Assembly (NCBI RefSeq): GCF_038051925.1
Contig: NZ_CP150634.1
Location: forward strand, 2,108,001-2,172,000
Source of the DNA: Methylotuvimicrobium sp. KM2
Lineage (GTDB): Bacteria; Pseudomonadota; Gammaproteobacteria; Methylococcales; Methylomonadaceae
Direction of reading: 5' to 3'
DNA: 64,000 nt
The notes beneath the pieces are model-generated. The model saw only the letters and a program-made list of their open reading frames with translations, was not told where the DNA came from and did not search any database. Both the position numbers and the translations under genes were made by a program. Below, piece after piece: positions 17,180-24,909 of this stretch; position 1 is the stretch's first letter, and each line of letters begins with the position of its first letter.

Positions 17180-17675
17180 GCCCATGAAGTATGTGACCAC
17201 TGTAGAAGATAAGATTGGGCTGATTCGAGAGCGCTTTGCTTTTTTGGTGGGGAAAGAAATACTCGGATGTGAATTAGCGCAGCTGTGGATTGAAGAGGAC
17301 AAGGAATGGTCGGATTGGATGGACCTGCCTCTTTTTCTTTGTATTGGCGATTCTGCTTTATCTATTTCTTGGCAAAAGTTTGACGAATTAGCAATAGAAA
17401 ATGAGCGTGTGCTGCCCTTTACACTTTGCGGCTCAACCGTTCGCTGGCTGTGCGAAAGCATTGGGGCTTTAGATAATATAGTGGGTCGTAAAATCGTTTC
17501 CGTTTCACTTGGCCGAGGTGAGATGTCCATCGGTGAGAAAGAGCTAGAAATCTGGTCCAGGTTGTTAATCGAGTTGACGGGGGGAATTATCCTGGAGGTA
17601 TTCAATGCATTGGATGAAAATGGCATTGAGGTTCATACAGTGCCGATTGCCGGTGAAACCCTCAAATGCATTTAA
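17178..17675 (+). CDS. Hypothetical cassette protein (cassette 6)
   Basis: 165 residues, no family recognised. Start is either ATG 17178, which overlaps the attC5 R' core, or ATG 17184; neither has a Shine-Dalgarno sequence, so translation may depend on the cassette junction or be leaderless. Soluble, mixed composition, with Trp-rich segment WIEEDKEWSDWMDLPLFL (residues 37-54) and an aliphatic C-terminal half. The stop falls inside the attC6 R'' box, supporting a real cassette gene. Confidence 0.75.
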   Translation: MPMKYVTTVEDKIGLIRERFAFLVGKEILGCELAQLWIEEDKEWSDWMDLPLFLCIGDSALSISWQKFDELAIENERVLPFTLCGSTVRWLCESIGALDNIVGRKIVSVSLGRGEMSIGEKELEIWSRLLIELTGGIILEVFNALDENGIEVHTVPIAGETLKCI

Positions 17676-17739
17676 CCAGCAAATCAAGCCGACCGTTTTA
17701 CGCTGACGCTCCAAACGGCGGCTTATTCTGGCGTTAGCC
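17670..17739 (+). other. attC6
   Basis: R'' ATTTAAC (17670-17676), R' GTTAGCC (17733-17739). Arms AATCAAGCCGACCGTTT and AAACGGCGGCTTATT pair around a short loop. Confidence 0.85.
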
Positions 17740-17766
17740 GTACAAAACTAAACAGATCAGGAATCC

Positions 17767-18783
17767 ATGAAGAAATTCTTTAATACGAAATTAGGAAGTA
17801 TCTATCATGCAGACTCGTTGGCGTATATGCCTACGCTGCGAGACGGCGAAGTTAATCTAATAATGACATCTCCGCCATTTGGTCTCGTGAGAAAGAAGGA
17901 CTACGGCAATGCAGATGCACATGAATATTTAGATTGGTTCCGCCCTTTTGCAGAACAGTTTCATAGAATCCTTCGAGAAGACGGGTCACTTGTAATAGAT
18001 ATTGGTGGCGCGTGGATACCCGGGCAACCAACCAGATCGCTATATCATTACGAGCTAATGATTATGCTTTGTCGCGAGTATGAATTTCACCTGGCGCAAG
18101 ATTTTTTCTGGTGGAACCCATCTAAATTACCCACTCCTGCCGAATGGGTGAATATTAGGCGAATCAGGGTCAAAGACGCCATAAATTGCGTATGGTGGCT
18201 ATCAAAGACACCGTGGCCGAAAGCAAGTAATCGTAGGATTTTGGTTCCTTATAGTGAGTCTATGAAGGGATTGCTAAAGAATGGGTACAAAGCCCAGATG
18301 CGCCCGAGTGGACACGATATTAGCGATAAATTTTCCAAAGATAATGGCGCTTCAATTCCACCAAATTTGATTGCAATTGCCAATACTGAAAGCAACTCCG
18401 CATATCTGACCAAATGCAAGGAAAATGGAATTAAGCCGCACCCGGCAAGATTCCCTGTTGACTTACCCGAATATTTTATACGTATGTTGTCAGACAAAGG
18501 TGATTTTGTATTCGACCCATTTGGTGGATCTTGTGTTACGGGGGAGGCGGCAGAAAGGCTCAAGCGAAAATGGGTTTGCGTTGAGTTAGAGAAGGAATAC
18601 ATTGAGGGCGGAAGGTTGCGATTCCCGGTTAAGTCGTTAGAAAGAAAAATTCCTACATACAACCTTTCTCATCCCGGTGCATTATGGAATGGCGTTGATG
18701 ATGAAGAGCCATTGCCAGTTGACGGAGGAAAGGCGCGTCCCGCCAAACCAAGCACAAAGGAAGAAAAAGATGCCAGCCGTTAG
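17767..18783 (+). CDS. PvuII-like N4-cytosine DNA methyltransferase (cassette 7, gene 1)
   Basis: 338 residues. Catalytic motif IV TSPPF (34-38) precedes the SAM-binding motif I FDPFGGS (249-255), the beta-class order of N4-cytosine/N6-adenine methylases. Extended similarity to M.PvuII is recognisable: EWVNIRRIRVKDAIN, WWLSKTPWPKA, RPSGHDI, FSKDNGASIPPNL and KPHPARFPVDLPEYFIRML. It should protect host DNA; CAGCTG is a plausible but unproven target. The 3' end overlaps the HNH nuclease gene by 14 bases, with no attC between, so the pair travels as one cassette. Confidence 0.9.
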   Translation: MKKFFNTKLGSIYHADSLAYMPTLRDGEVNLIMTSPPFGLVRKKDYGNADAHEYLDWFRPFAEQFHRILREDGSLVIDIGGAWIPGQPTRSLYHYELMIMLCREYEFHLAQDFFWWNPSKLPTPAEWVNIRRIRVKDAINCVWWLSKTPWPKASNRRILVPYSESMKGLLKNGYKAQMRPSGHDISDKFSKDNGASIPPNLIAIANTESNSAYLTKCKENGIKPHPARFPVDLPEYFIRMLSDKGDFVFDPFGGSCVTGEAAERLKRKWVCVELEKEYIEGGRLRFPVKSLERKIPTYNLSHPGALWNGVDDEEPLPVDGGKARPAKPSTKEEKDASR

Positions 18784-19777
18784 CCCTAAACTGATTGTCA
18801 ACGAACTAATTGACGCGATTCAGCAATCTGGCGGTGTGGCTGCTTATGTCTCTGAGACGGTTAGAACACACCCTCGCAAGTTTATTGTTAGCTTTTTAGG
18901 AAATACGTACAGTCTTTGGGTTTATATGTGGACACTCACCCACGGCGGACGGGTTTCATTGCCCGATGAGTACAGAATACAAATGACATCCGTATCTTCA
19001 CCATTACAGAAGAACCCAAGCGGATTGACTGTACTCATGGGCTATCACCCAGATTTGAAGATGTTTGCAGGCTTTGATCTAAAGAAACACAGCACATTTA
19101 CTGCTGGCTCACCTTCAGTCCAAATAGGTATTTCTGCGATACATTCGGCGTTACAAAATGGTCTCTCATTCGTCACTAAAGATAATGACGAAATAGCAAT
19201 TGGAGTGAGGCCAGATCAGTTTCTAACTTATTGCCTGAACGCCGAGCCGTTGCATCTATACGGCGCTGAGAGCAATCTTACAAAATTGCTAACAAAGGCT
19301 GTCGAGTTACAAGAGATCCCTGAGCAGGATGTTTCATCACTTACGGCAAAAAGAAAACTTATTGTGGAAAATGTCAGTAGGTACTCGCGTGACGCAAACT
19401 TCAGGAAAATTGTATTAAGCGCCTATGACAACAGGTGTGCAGTTACAAGATTCCAATTGCGCCTTGTGGATGCTGCTCACATTCTACCTGTGCCTTCAGG
19501 AGATAGTAGCGATCATGTTACAAATGGGATGTCTCTATCTCCGACTTTTCATAGAGCATACGACAATTGCTTGATTTATCTCGATGAAAACTATGTGATG
19601 AGGCTGAATGCGGAAAAGGCAGATGAGCTAAAACAACACAAACTGGATGGTGGGATTAAAGAGTTTAAGTCTTTCTTGGACAAAAAGATTCATCTACCTC
19701 TTGATGTTAATCAGCGGCCAAGAATCGAATACATAAGAATGGCAAACAAGCACCGTCGAATACCGGGATATGTATAA
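18770..19777 (+). CDS. HNH endonuclease, putative restriction partner (cassette 7, gene 2)
   Basis: 335 residues from ATG 18770, which follows GGAAGAAAAAG. The C-terminal third carries an HNH nuclease core: DAAHILP (His237), TNGMSL (Asn252) and SPTFHRAYD (His261), followed by CLIYLDENYVMRL. The N-terminal 200 residues are not recognised and may hold DNA recognition. It overlaps the upstream methylase gene, which strongly suggests a type II restriction-modification pair. The nuclease is HNH, whereas R.PvuII is a PD-(D/E)XK enzyme, so methylase and nuclease have different ancestry. An in-frame ATG at 18677 would lie deep in the methylase gene and is rejected. Confidence 0.85.
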   Translation: MPAVSPKLIVNELIDAIQQSGGVAAYVSETVRTHPRKFIVSFLGNTYSLWVYMWTLTHGGRVSLPDEYRIQMTSVSSPLQKNPSGLTVLMGYHPDLKMFAGFDLKKHSTFTAGSPSVQIGISAIHSALQNGLSFVTKDNDEIAIGVRPDQFLTYCLNAEPLHLYGAESNLTKLLTKAVELQEIPEQDVSSLTAKRKLIVENVSRYSRDANFRKIVLSAYDNRCAVTRFQLRLVDAAHILPVPSGDSSDHVTNGMSLSPTFHRAYDNCLIYLDENYVMRLNAEKADELKQHKLDGGIKEFKSFLDKKIHLPLDVNQRPRIEYIRMANKHRRIPGYV

Positions 19778-19780
19778 AAC

Positions 19781-19852
19781 GGCTAACAAGGCGCTGCACC
19801 GGACGGCAATTCCGCTGCGCTCCATTGCCGCCGGTGAGCTTGGTCGTTAAAT
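19781..19852 (+). other. attC7
   Basis: R'' GGCTAAC (19781-19787), R' GTTAAAT (19846-19852). Arms CGCTGCACCGGACGGCAAT and ATTGCCGCCGGTGAGC pair with bulges around TCCGCTGCGCTCC. Confidence 0.85.
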
Positions 19853-19867
19853 TCTCAAGGAGTAAGC

Positions 19868-20473
19868 ATGAAACATTGGTCTTTTATGTTGGCATTTCTT
19901 TTCTTTAGCGCTGCGGCGCAGGCCAGTATTGAGAAGGAAATCGCTAAATGTGCGGTTAAATCCGGTGATCTAGAGCGTTTGTCTTGTTACGACAATTTGG
20001 CAAAACAGCAGGGATTGGCAGGCCCACAGGATGAACCGACGAACATATCAGGAAAGGGAAATTGGCAGGTATCAGTAAAGACTAACCCCGTTGATGACTC
20101 CAAGACCGTGGTTCTGGCGCTTAGAGCAGATAGTGGTAAATCTAAATGGGGAAAGCCCGTTACCCTGATAACCCGATGCAAGAGCAACACAACAGAGCTC
20201 TACATAAATTGGAACGATTACCTTGGTAGAAACGCAGAAGTCCTCACTCGGATTGGGTCCCAAGATGCAGTCACGAAAGACTGGGGCTTATCAACCGACA
20301 GTCAGGCAACGTTCCATCCTAGAGGTACAATTGGCTTCATCAAAAACATGATGGAGGCAGATAAGCTGGTTGCGCAAATCACGCCCTACAATGAGAGCCC
20401 GGTTACCGCCATCTTTGACACGTCAGGATTGGAAAACGCAATTAAGCCACTACGTGAGACCTGCAACTGGTGA
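19868..20473 (+). CDS. TagO/VasI-like secreted protein (cassette 8)
   Basis: 201 residues with an N-terminal signal peptide (hydrophobic run ending AAAQAS). The mature start IEKEIAKCAVKSGDLERLSCYDNLAKQ and the block WQVSVKTNPVDDSKTVVLAL, then TLITRCKSNTTELYINW and a C-terminal LRETCNW resemble the VasI/TagO family described as type VI secretion-associated. Such proteins also occur away from T6SS loci; none is present here. Four cysteines may form two disulfides in the periplasm. AAGGAG lies before ATG 19868. Confidence 0.75.
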   Translation: MKHWSFMLAFLFFSAAAQASIEKEIAKCAVKSGDLERLSCYDNLAKQQGLAGPQDEPTNISGKGNWQVSVKTNPVDDSKTVVLALRADSGKSKWGKPVTLITRCKSNTTELYINWNDYLGRNAEVLTRIGSQDAVTKDWGLSTDSQATFHPRGTIGFIKNMMEADKLVAQITPYNESPVTAIFDTSGLENAIKPLRETCNW

Positions 20474-20482
20474 CTGGAACAA

Positions 20483-20566
20483 ATTTAACCAGTGCAGGCA
20501 CGGCGACGCCCACTACATTGCGCCTTCGGCTCCACTCCGTGGGCGCGCATGCTGCAAGCGTTATGT
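20483..20566 (+). other. attC8
   Basis: R'' ATTTAAC (20483-20489), R' GTTATGT (20560-20566). Arms GACGCCCACTAC... and ...CGTGGGCGCGC with loop CGCCTTCGGC. Confidence 0.8.
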
Positions 20567-20595
20567 GTACAAAGATTCCACCTCGGAGATAGTGA

Positions 20596-20838
20596 ATGGA
20601 AGATGATTTTGAAGTCGAGATGAGCCCCCTTTGCCAGGAACTGACGGCTGACGAGAAAACGGTCAGAGTAGACATCTACCGTGGTGACACTGGCGGCTGG
20701 ATTCTCGAAGTGGTGGATGAGTTCGGTAACTCAACCGTATGGGATGACGAATTCGATACTGATGCGGCAGCCCTGGACGAGGCCAAAGCGACTATCAGGG
20801 ACGAAGGCATTGATTCTCTAATTGGCATCGACTCGTGA
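20596..20838 (+). CDS. Small acidic hypothetical protein (cassette 9)
   Basis: 80 residues, strongly acidic, from ATG 20596 preceded by GGAGA. No family recognised; the segment VRVDIYRGDTGGWILEVVDEFGNSTVWDDEF suggests a small beta-rich fold with Trp-containing strands, followed by a helix DTDAAALDEAKATIRDE. It lies between two attC sites, consistent with a genuine cassette gene. Confidence 0.75.
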   Translation: MEDDFEVEMSPLCQELTADEKTVRVDIYRGDTGGWILEVVDEFGNSTVWDDEFDTDAAALDEAKATIRDEGIDSLIGIDS

Positions 20839-20855
20839 ACCCCGGTGAATCAATC

Positions 20856-20944
20856 ACATAACCAAACGGTCAACCGGACGCCAAAAGCGTGCCGCTTTTG
20901 GTACCCTCCGCTGCGCTCCGGCGCCGGTTACCTCAGCGTTCCCG
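20856..20944 (+). other. attC9 with non-canonical R' core
   Basis: R'' ACATAAC (20856-20862); arm GGTCAACCGG pairs with CCGGTTACC leaving one extrahelical C, as in true attC sites. The R' position reads GTTCCCG (20938-20944) instead of GTTRRRY, because repeat module B starts right after its GTT. Confidence 0.75.
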
Positions 20945-21018
20945 GCGGCTTCGCCGCCGGGAATCGCGGCGCTCACTTCGTTCGGTCTTGTCCCGTCGCC
21001 TTGCGCCGGAACAAGGCG
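20941..21018 (+). repeat. Module B, copy 1 (78 bp)
   Basis: Begins with hairpin CCCGGCGGC-TTC-GCCGCCGGG directly after the GTT of attC9. The 78-bp module recurs at 27792-27869 with a single mismatch. Both copies follow a GTT triplet at an attC end. Confidence 0.85.
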
Positions 21019-21088
21019 CTTCACCAGACGGACCGGCCGTCAAGCATACAGCTTGCCGCCCGCTCCGCTGGTGAGCGCCGCGATTATG
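20962..21088 (+). other. attC-like site ending cassette-less module (attC9b)
   Basis: AATCGCGGCGCTCAC (20962-20976) pairs exactly with GTGAGCGCCGCGATT (21071-21085), followed by ATGC, a degenerate R' core (GATTATG). The interval from attC9 to here has no gene. It overlaps module B. Confidence 0.55.
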
Positions 21089-21111
21089 CAATAAAATAAA
21101 TGGAGAAGTAA

Positions 21112-21486
21112 ATGTCAAAATATTGGGTTGTTGGTGCTTCATGGGGTGGTGTTGAGCATCAAGACAAGAAATTTATTGAGCAAGGTATTTGGATGCTTGG
21201 CTGGGAAGAAGATGATCAACCTGCTCAGTATAAAAAAGCATCAGAAATGAAAGCTGGTGACAGAATTGCAATCAAACGCATGAAAGGCGGAGGTCAAACT
21301 GGCATTAAAATATTTCACCTTGGCATCATCAAGGGTGTAATCCTAGAAGCAAATAAAGTCATTTGCACTGTTGACTGGGTTGCCACCGACCTAAACAGAA
21401 ATATTGAAGAAAGTCGTGGTTGCTTTAAATCAATACATGGGCCATTTGAGCATGATGAATGGGTCGAAAAAGTATTTTGTCTGTGA
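21112..21486 (+). CDS. PUA/EVE-like hypothetical protein (cassette 10)
   Basis: 124 residues beginning MSKYWVVGASWGGVEHQDKK. The pattern SWGG, GIWMLGW, KAGDRIAIKRM and a following IFHLGIIKGV strand resembles the small PUA/EVE-like modified-base-binding folds found at the N-terminus of McrB-type or other defence proteins; this is a fold guess, not a firm family match. It stands alone in its cassette. GGAGAAGTAA before ATG 21112 gives a good ribosome binding site. Confidence 0.65.
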   Translation: MSKYWVVGASWGGVEHQDKKFIEQGIWMLGWEEDDQPAQYKKASEMKAGDRIAIKRMKGGGQTGIKIFHLGIIKGVILEANKVICTVDWVATDLNRNIEESRGCFKSIHGPFEHDEWVEKVFCL

Positions 21487-21496
21487 CAACAAGTTT

Positions 21497-21618
21497 GCAT
21501 AACATGGCGCTCAAAGGGACGTGCCGCCTCATGGCGGTTTTGAAGTTTTGTAATTTATCAAGCTTTGGGGCTTCGTTTAGCGTCCGTGAGCGGCACGCCC
21601 CTTAGCTCTACGTTAGAA
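21497..21618 (+). other. attC10
   Basis: R'' GCATAAC (21497-21503), R' GTTAGAA (21612-21618). Arms GGCGCTCAAAGGGACGTGCCGC and GCGGCACGCCCC pair around a long loop. The left flank resembles attC1 (CATGGCGCTCAA). Confidence 0.85.
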
Positions 21619-21634
21619 CCCATCGGAGGCACTT

Positions 21635-22456
21635 ATGCAGAAGAATGAAGTAATCAGTATCGTTTTGAGCAAGCACCGACCCATCTGGCAGCGCGTGTTG
21701 ATTTGGCTCGCCCTGGCCTTTCTTTTGCTCAACACGCTCGGCGTGGCGCTATTCTTCGTATCGCCGATCATCAATATCAACATCGGAACGCTGCTTCGGC
21801 TTGCTCTGGTCGGCGCAGTGGTGGCTGTAACGCTGTGGAAGTGGCACGGCCTGAACGTGTTGCGCACATGGCGCAATCCGGCAACAGCCAGCTTCATGCG
21901 CCGTGACGATCCTGCAACTGGTGGCTATCTTTTCGATGTGCAACCTGCGCGCGCGGCCCGCATGCCGGCACTGCTGTTGTTCGCGGTGGGGGTGTTCCTG
22001 CTTCTGAACGCGCTGTTGGTGGGGGCAAAATCAACCGGCGGATTTGTAGGGCTATATATGGTCGCTCTCGTGTTCATCGGCGTGGGCTGTTCCTTCGTGC
22101 TGCCCGGCGCGCGCGATAGAAAACCCGCCCAAGTGTCGGTATCTTCGCATGGCATTCAGAGCAGTGACATCGATATTCCGTTAAAAGCTGTGGCAGATTT
22201 GCGTGTCGCACAGGGTGGTCTGGTCGTCGATCCCGATGCTCTCATGCCGGGACCCAACGGCGTGCCGATTGCCTCGATAGCCGGACGCCATATGGGGCGG
22301 CGACAGGCAAAACGCGGCTTTACGGTCGTGATCCGTGCAGATGGCGAGAGCAAAGTCAGCGTTCTTGCGGGCGGGCTGACAGAGGATTGCGCGACGGCTT
22401 TGGTCGCCGATATCCAAAAGGCCATGGATGAGGTCGCGCAATCTTCAGCAGCGTAA
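21635..22456 (+). CDS. Hypothetical membrane protein (cassette 11, gene 1)
   Basis: 273 residues with about four hydrophobic segments (near 19-41, 48-66, 109-126 and 135-157), then a 110-residue soluble domain (from AQVSVSSHGIQSSDID) that may be cytoplasmic. No family recognised. Base composition is visibly more GC-rich than neighbouring cassettes, suggesting an origin in a higher-GC host. Twelve bases separate it from the lipoprotein gene, with no attC between, so the two form one cassette. GGAGG precedes ATG 21635. Confidence 0.75.
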   Translation: MQKNEVISIVLSKHRPIWQRVLIWLALAFLLLNTLGVALFFVSPIININIGTLLRLALVGAVVAVTLWKWHGLNVLRTWRNPATASFMRRDDPATGGYLFDVQPARAARMPALLLFAVGVFLLLNALLVGAKSTGGFVGLYMVALVFIGVGCSFVLPGARDRKPAQVSVSSHGIQSSDIDIPLKAVADLRVAQGGLVVDPDALMPGPNGVPIASIAGRHMGRRQAKRGFTVVIRADGESKVSVLAGGLTEDCATALVADIQKAMDEVAQSSAA

Positions 22457-22468
22457 GGGAGAGCGATA

Positions 22469-22903
22469 ATGTTGAAGCATGTCATGTTGTTTCTGGGGGT
22501 GACGACATTAGTGGCATGCTCGCCCTCAGCGGACGAGGTATCCGGTGAACGAGCGGGGCTGGCGCACGACTCTACCATCCTGGCATGGGCCCGCGAGCAG
22601 CATGGAGATCCCGTTCACGCGCAAACTTTCTATGGCGATTTCACGGGGGACGGCCTTGACGACGCGTTGGCTTGGATACTTTATCCCAGCGGCGGCAACA
22701 GCGAGTTTCTGGATGTGGCGCTGTTTCGCAACGAAGACGGACATATGGCCCATTATCGAAGCATTGATAACGTCTTTGGTGGTAACCCGCGCGATGTTGT
22801 GTTCGAACAGGGCCGAATCACATTCACTACGACAATGCCAAAGCCGGGCGACCCACGCTGCTGCCCAACCGGGTCACGTAATTGGGCGATCGATACGAAA
22901 TGA
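22469..22903 (+). CDS. Hypothetical lipoprotein (cassette 11, gene 2)
   Basis: 144 residues with a lipobox (TLVAC, lipidation Cys17) after a short hydrophobic signal. The mature part contains FYGDFTGDGLDDALAWI, an FG-GAP-like/calcium-binding DxDGDD-type stretch, and a terminal CCPTGSRNWAI. Function unknown; co-carried with the membrane gene upstream. Confidence 0.75.
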   Translation: MLKHVMLFLGVTTLVACSPSADEVSGERAGLAHDSTILAWAREQHGDPVHAQTFYGDFTGDGLDDALAWILYPSGGNSEFLDVALFRNEDGHMAHYRSIDNVFGGNPRDVVFEQGRITFTTTMPKPGDPRCCPTGSRNWAIDTK

Positions 22904-22930
22904 TAGCGGCCAAACTTTCTCGCAAGCAGG

Positions 22931-23006
22931 CTCTAACAAAAGCTTCAACACGGACTGGCTTTTCCGCTGGCGCTCCAAAGCCGGCCGGTTAAGCTTAGCG
23001 TTAAAT
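22931..23006 (+). other. attC11
   Basis: R'' CTCTAAC (22931-22937), R' GTTAAAT (23000-23006), arms AGCTTCAACACGGACTGGC and GCCGGCCGGTTAAGCT. Confidence 0.85.
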
Positions 23007-23030
23007 CACAAAATCGCATAGAGGCAACAA

Positions 23031-23160
23031 ATGACGTTGAGATATATTCCGAGGACAAGGAAATCGCAGCAATATGCTCTGATTATTGGGCTTTGAGCGA
23101 TGGTGGACAGTTTCTACTAGCTACGGTAGCCGACATAACGAATAGGTACGGCATTAATTC
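23031..23160 (+). pseudogene. 5' fragment of a cassette gene cut by ISL3 element
   Basis: After the ATG at 23031 (preceded by GAGGCAA), the coding frame shifts by one base; read from 23033 it gives VEIYSEDKEIAAICSDYWAL then SDGGQFLLATVADITNRYGI and runs into the IS left end. This N-terminal segment looks like those of cassette-type hypothetical proteins with a helical DNA-binding-like start, but no family was identified. Broken by both the frame change and the insertion. Confidence 0.65.
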
Positions 23161-24554
23161 GGCTCTTCCGTATTTCCCGTGGTAGCCACAACATATAGTA
23201 TGCCAGAGGACCGCAACGGGAGCCTCCTGTAAAATACCGGAACAACACCACTCTTTCTTTGACTACCGATGAATCAACCGCAAATCCAAATACCACTCGA
23301 TTTACCCAATGTCCGAGTAGAAAGCTACGAACAAACCGATAAAGGCTTGGTGATCACCGTCGTCAGCACGAGTGATACGGCGGTGTGTCGTCAATGCGGA
23401 CGAACCATCGACAAGTTTCACGGCTATGACAAAACGATTACCTTAAGGCATCTGCCTATTTTTGATCGTCCGGTCTGGATTCGCATCCGGCCGAAGCGCT
23501 TTCAATGCCCCTACTGTGACAAAGGACCGACGACGACTCAACGTTGCGAGTGGTATGAACCCAAAAGCCCGCATACTAAAGCCTATGAGAATTGGATTTT
23601 ACGCGAGTTAATCAATAGTACGCTCAGTGACGTCAGCCTGAAACGGGATTTGGGTGTCGAGTGTATTGAAGGCATCCTGGATCGTCATATTCAGCGAGAA
23701 GTGGACTGGTCAGCAGTACCCCACTTGGCGTTGCTCGGCATTGACGAAATCGCCTTGAAGAAAGGCCATAAGGATTTTGTCGTCATCGTATCGGGACTGA
23801 CGGCGCAGCGTGAAAAGCATATCTTAGCGGTGCTTCCGGATCGCAAAAAAGAGACCGTCAAGGCGTTTTTAAAGACGCTGCCGTCTCAGCAATGCCAAAG
23901 CATTCGTCATGTCTGCATCGACATGAACGAAGGTTATTGCAATGCGGTTTTAGAAACCCTGCCGAAGGCTCAGGTGGTGGTCGATCGCTTCCACGTTGCC
24001 AAACACTATCGTGACTGCGCCGATAAAGCGCGTAAAGCCGAAATGAAGCGATTGAAGCAGACCCTACCGGAATCCGAGTACCGCGAACTGAAAGGCGCCA
24101 TGTGGGCTTTTCGAAAGCCTTGGAACAACTTGGGTGAAGAACAGCAAGTCGTTTTATTATCGTTATTCCGGCAGGCGCCGATACTGAAAGAAGTCTATGT
24201 ACAACGGGAAGTCCTGACCGGTATTTTTGAAAAGGACCTGACCCAAGCACAGGCCGAACAGGCGTTAACGCAGTGGCTGGACAGGATTACGGAATTGGGA
24301 CTGGATTGTTTCTCGCCCTTTGTGACTACCTTGAGCAACTGGCGTGATCACATCACCAACTATTTCATCCGGCGTGAAACCAGCGGCTTTGTTGAAGGGC
24401 TGAACAATAAGATCAAAGCGATCAAGCGCCGCTGCTACGGTATCTATAACCTGGGCCGATTGTTCCAGCATATTTGGCTGGATGTTCAGGGGCGCCGGAC
24501 CTTCTTTCCGGAACACTAGATATTGGGGAGTACCACGGGAAATACGGAAGAGCC
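23161..24554 (+). mobile_element. ISL3-family insertion sequence
   Basis: About 1,394 bp with terminal inverted repeats: left GGCTCTTCCGTATTTCCCGT matches the reverse complement of the right end (ACGGGAAATACGGAAGAGCC). It carries one intact transposase. The flanking octamers (ATTAATTC and CAAAAATT) are not identical, so the expected 8-bp target duplication is absent, suggesting adjacent deletion or recombination after insertion. Confidence 0.9.
23269..24519 (+). CDS. ISL3-family transposase
   Basis: 416 residues. N-terminal zinc-binding pairs CRQCG (about 45-49) and CPYC (about 84-87) precede a DDE core: LLGIDEIALKKGH, CIDMNEGY and SGFVEGLNNKIKAIKRRCYG (catalytic Glu). Typical length for ISL3 transposases and apparently intact. 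Confidence 0.95.
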   Translation: MNQPQIQIPLDLPNVRVESYEQTDKGLVITVVSTSDTAVCRQCGRTIDKFHGYDKTITLRHLPIFDRPVWIRIRPKRFQCPYCDKGPTTTQRCEWYEPKSPHTKAYENWILRELINSTLSDVSLKRDLGVECIEGILDRHIQREVDWSAVPHLALLGIDEIALKKGHKDFVVIVSGLTAQREKHILAVLPDRKKETVKAFLKTLPSQQCQSIRHVCIDMNEGYCNAVLETLPKAQVVVDRFHVAKHYRDCADKARKAEMKRLKQTLPESEYRELKGAMWAFRKPWNNLGEEQQVVLLSLFRQAPILKEVYVQREVLTGIFEKDLTQAQAEQALTQWLDRITELGLDCFSPFVTTLSNWRDHITNYFIRRETSGFVEGLNNKIKAIKRRCYGIYNLGRLFQHIWLDVQGRRTFFPEH

Positions 24555-24555
24555 C

Positions 24556-24825
24556 AAAAATTCGGATTACTGGCCTTTAATGAAACAGATTAAGGCGAAA
24601 TTTGCGGTATTGCTGGTTTATATCGATCTACCGAATTCCAATGAACAGGATGGTGAACTTGTCAAACACATTGATGCGTTGATTAAGGAAGCCGAAGATA
24701 AATCCAGTGCGATGTGCCAAGATTGTGGGGCTGCTGGGACACCAAAAACCAATCGGAATGGCTGGTGGGTTCGCGTCACTTGTCTTGCGTGCGAAGAAAA
24801 GCGCAAAGAGTTAAAGGAGTTATAA
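24556..24825 (+). pseudogene. 3' fragment of a cassette gene downstream of ISL3
   Basis: Open frame from the IS edge encoding about 89 residues ending in a four-cysteine zinc-binding module (MCQDCGAAGTPK ... VTCLACEEKRKELKEL). Its natural start is missing. It could be the rest of the gene begun at 23031, though without a target duplication or homologue this cannot be shown. No convincing attC follows before the brnT gene. Confidence 0.6.
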
Positions 24826-24909
24826 GAAACCAGGCGTTAATTAATGTCTAACTAATTTTTAAGTCCGTAAGGCGTTCCGCCGAATGGAAGCTAAAAAGAG
24901 TCATGAAAT

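Noticed and set aside
20845..21099. 84-codon frame across attC9 and module B
   Set aside because: Translation of folded recombination-site DNA; Arg/Ser-rich low-complexity product in every frame.
24826..24909. Possible attC between the ISL3-adjacent fragment and brnT
   Set aside because: GTCTAAC at about 24845 resembles R'' but no complementary arms or R' core could be drawn.
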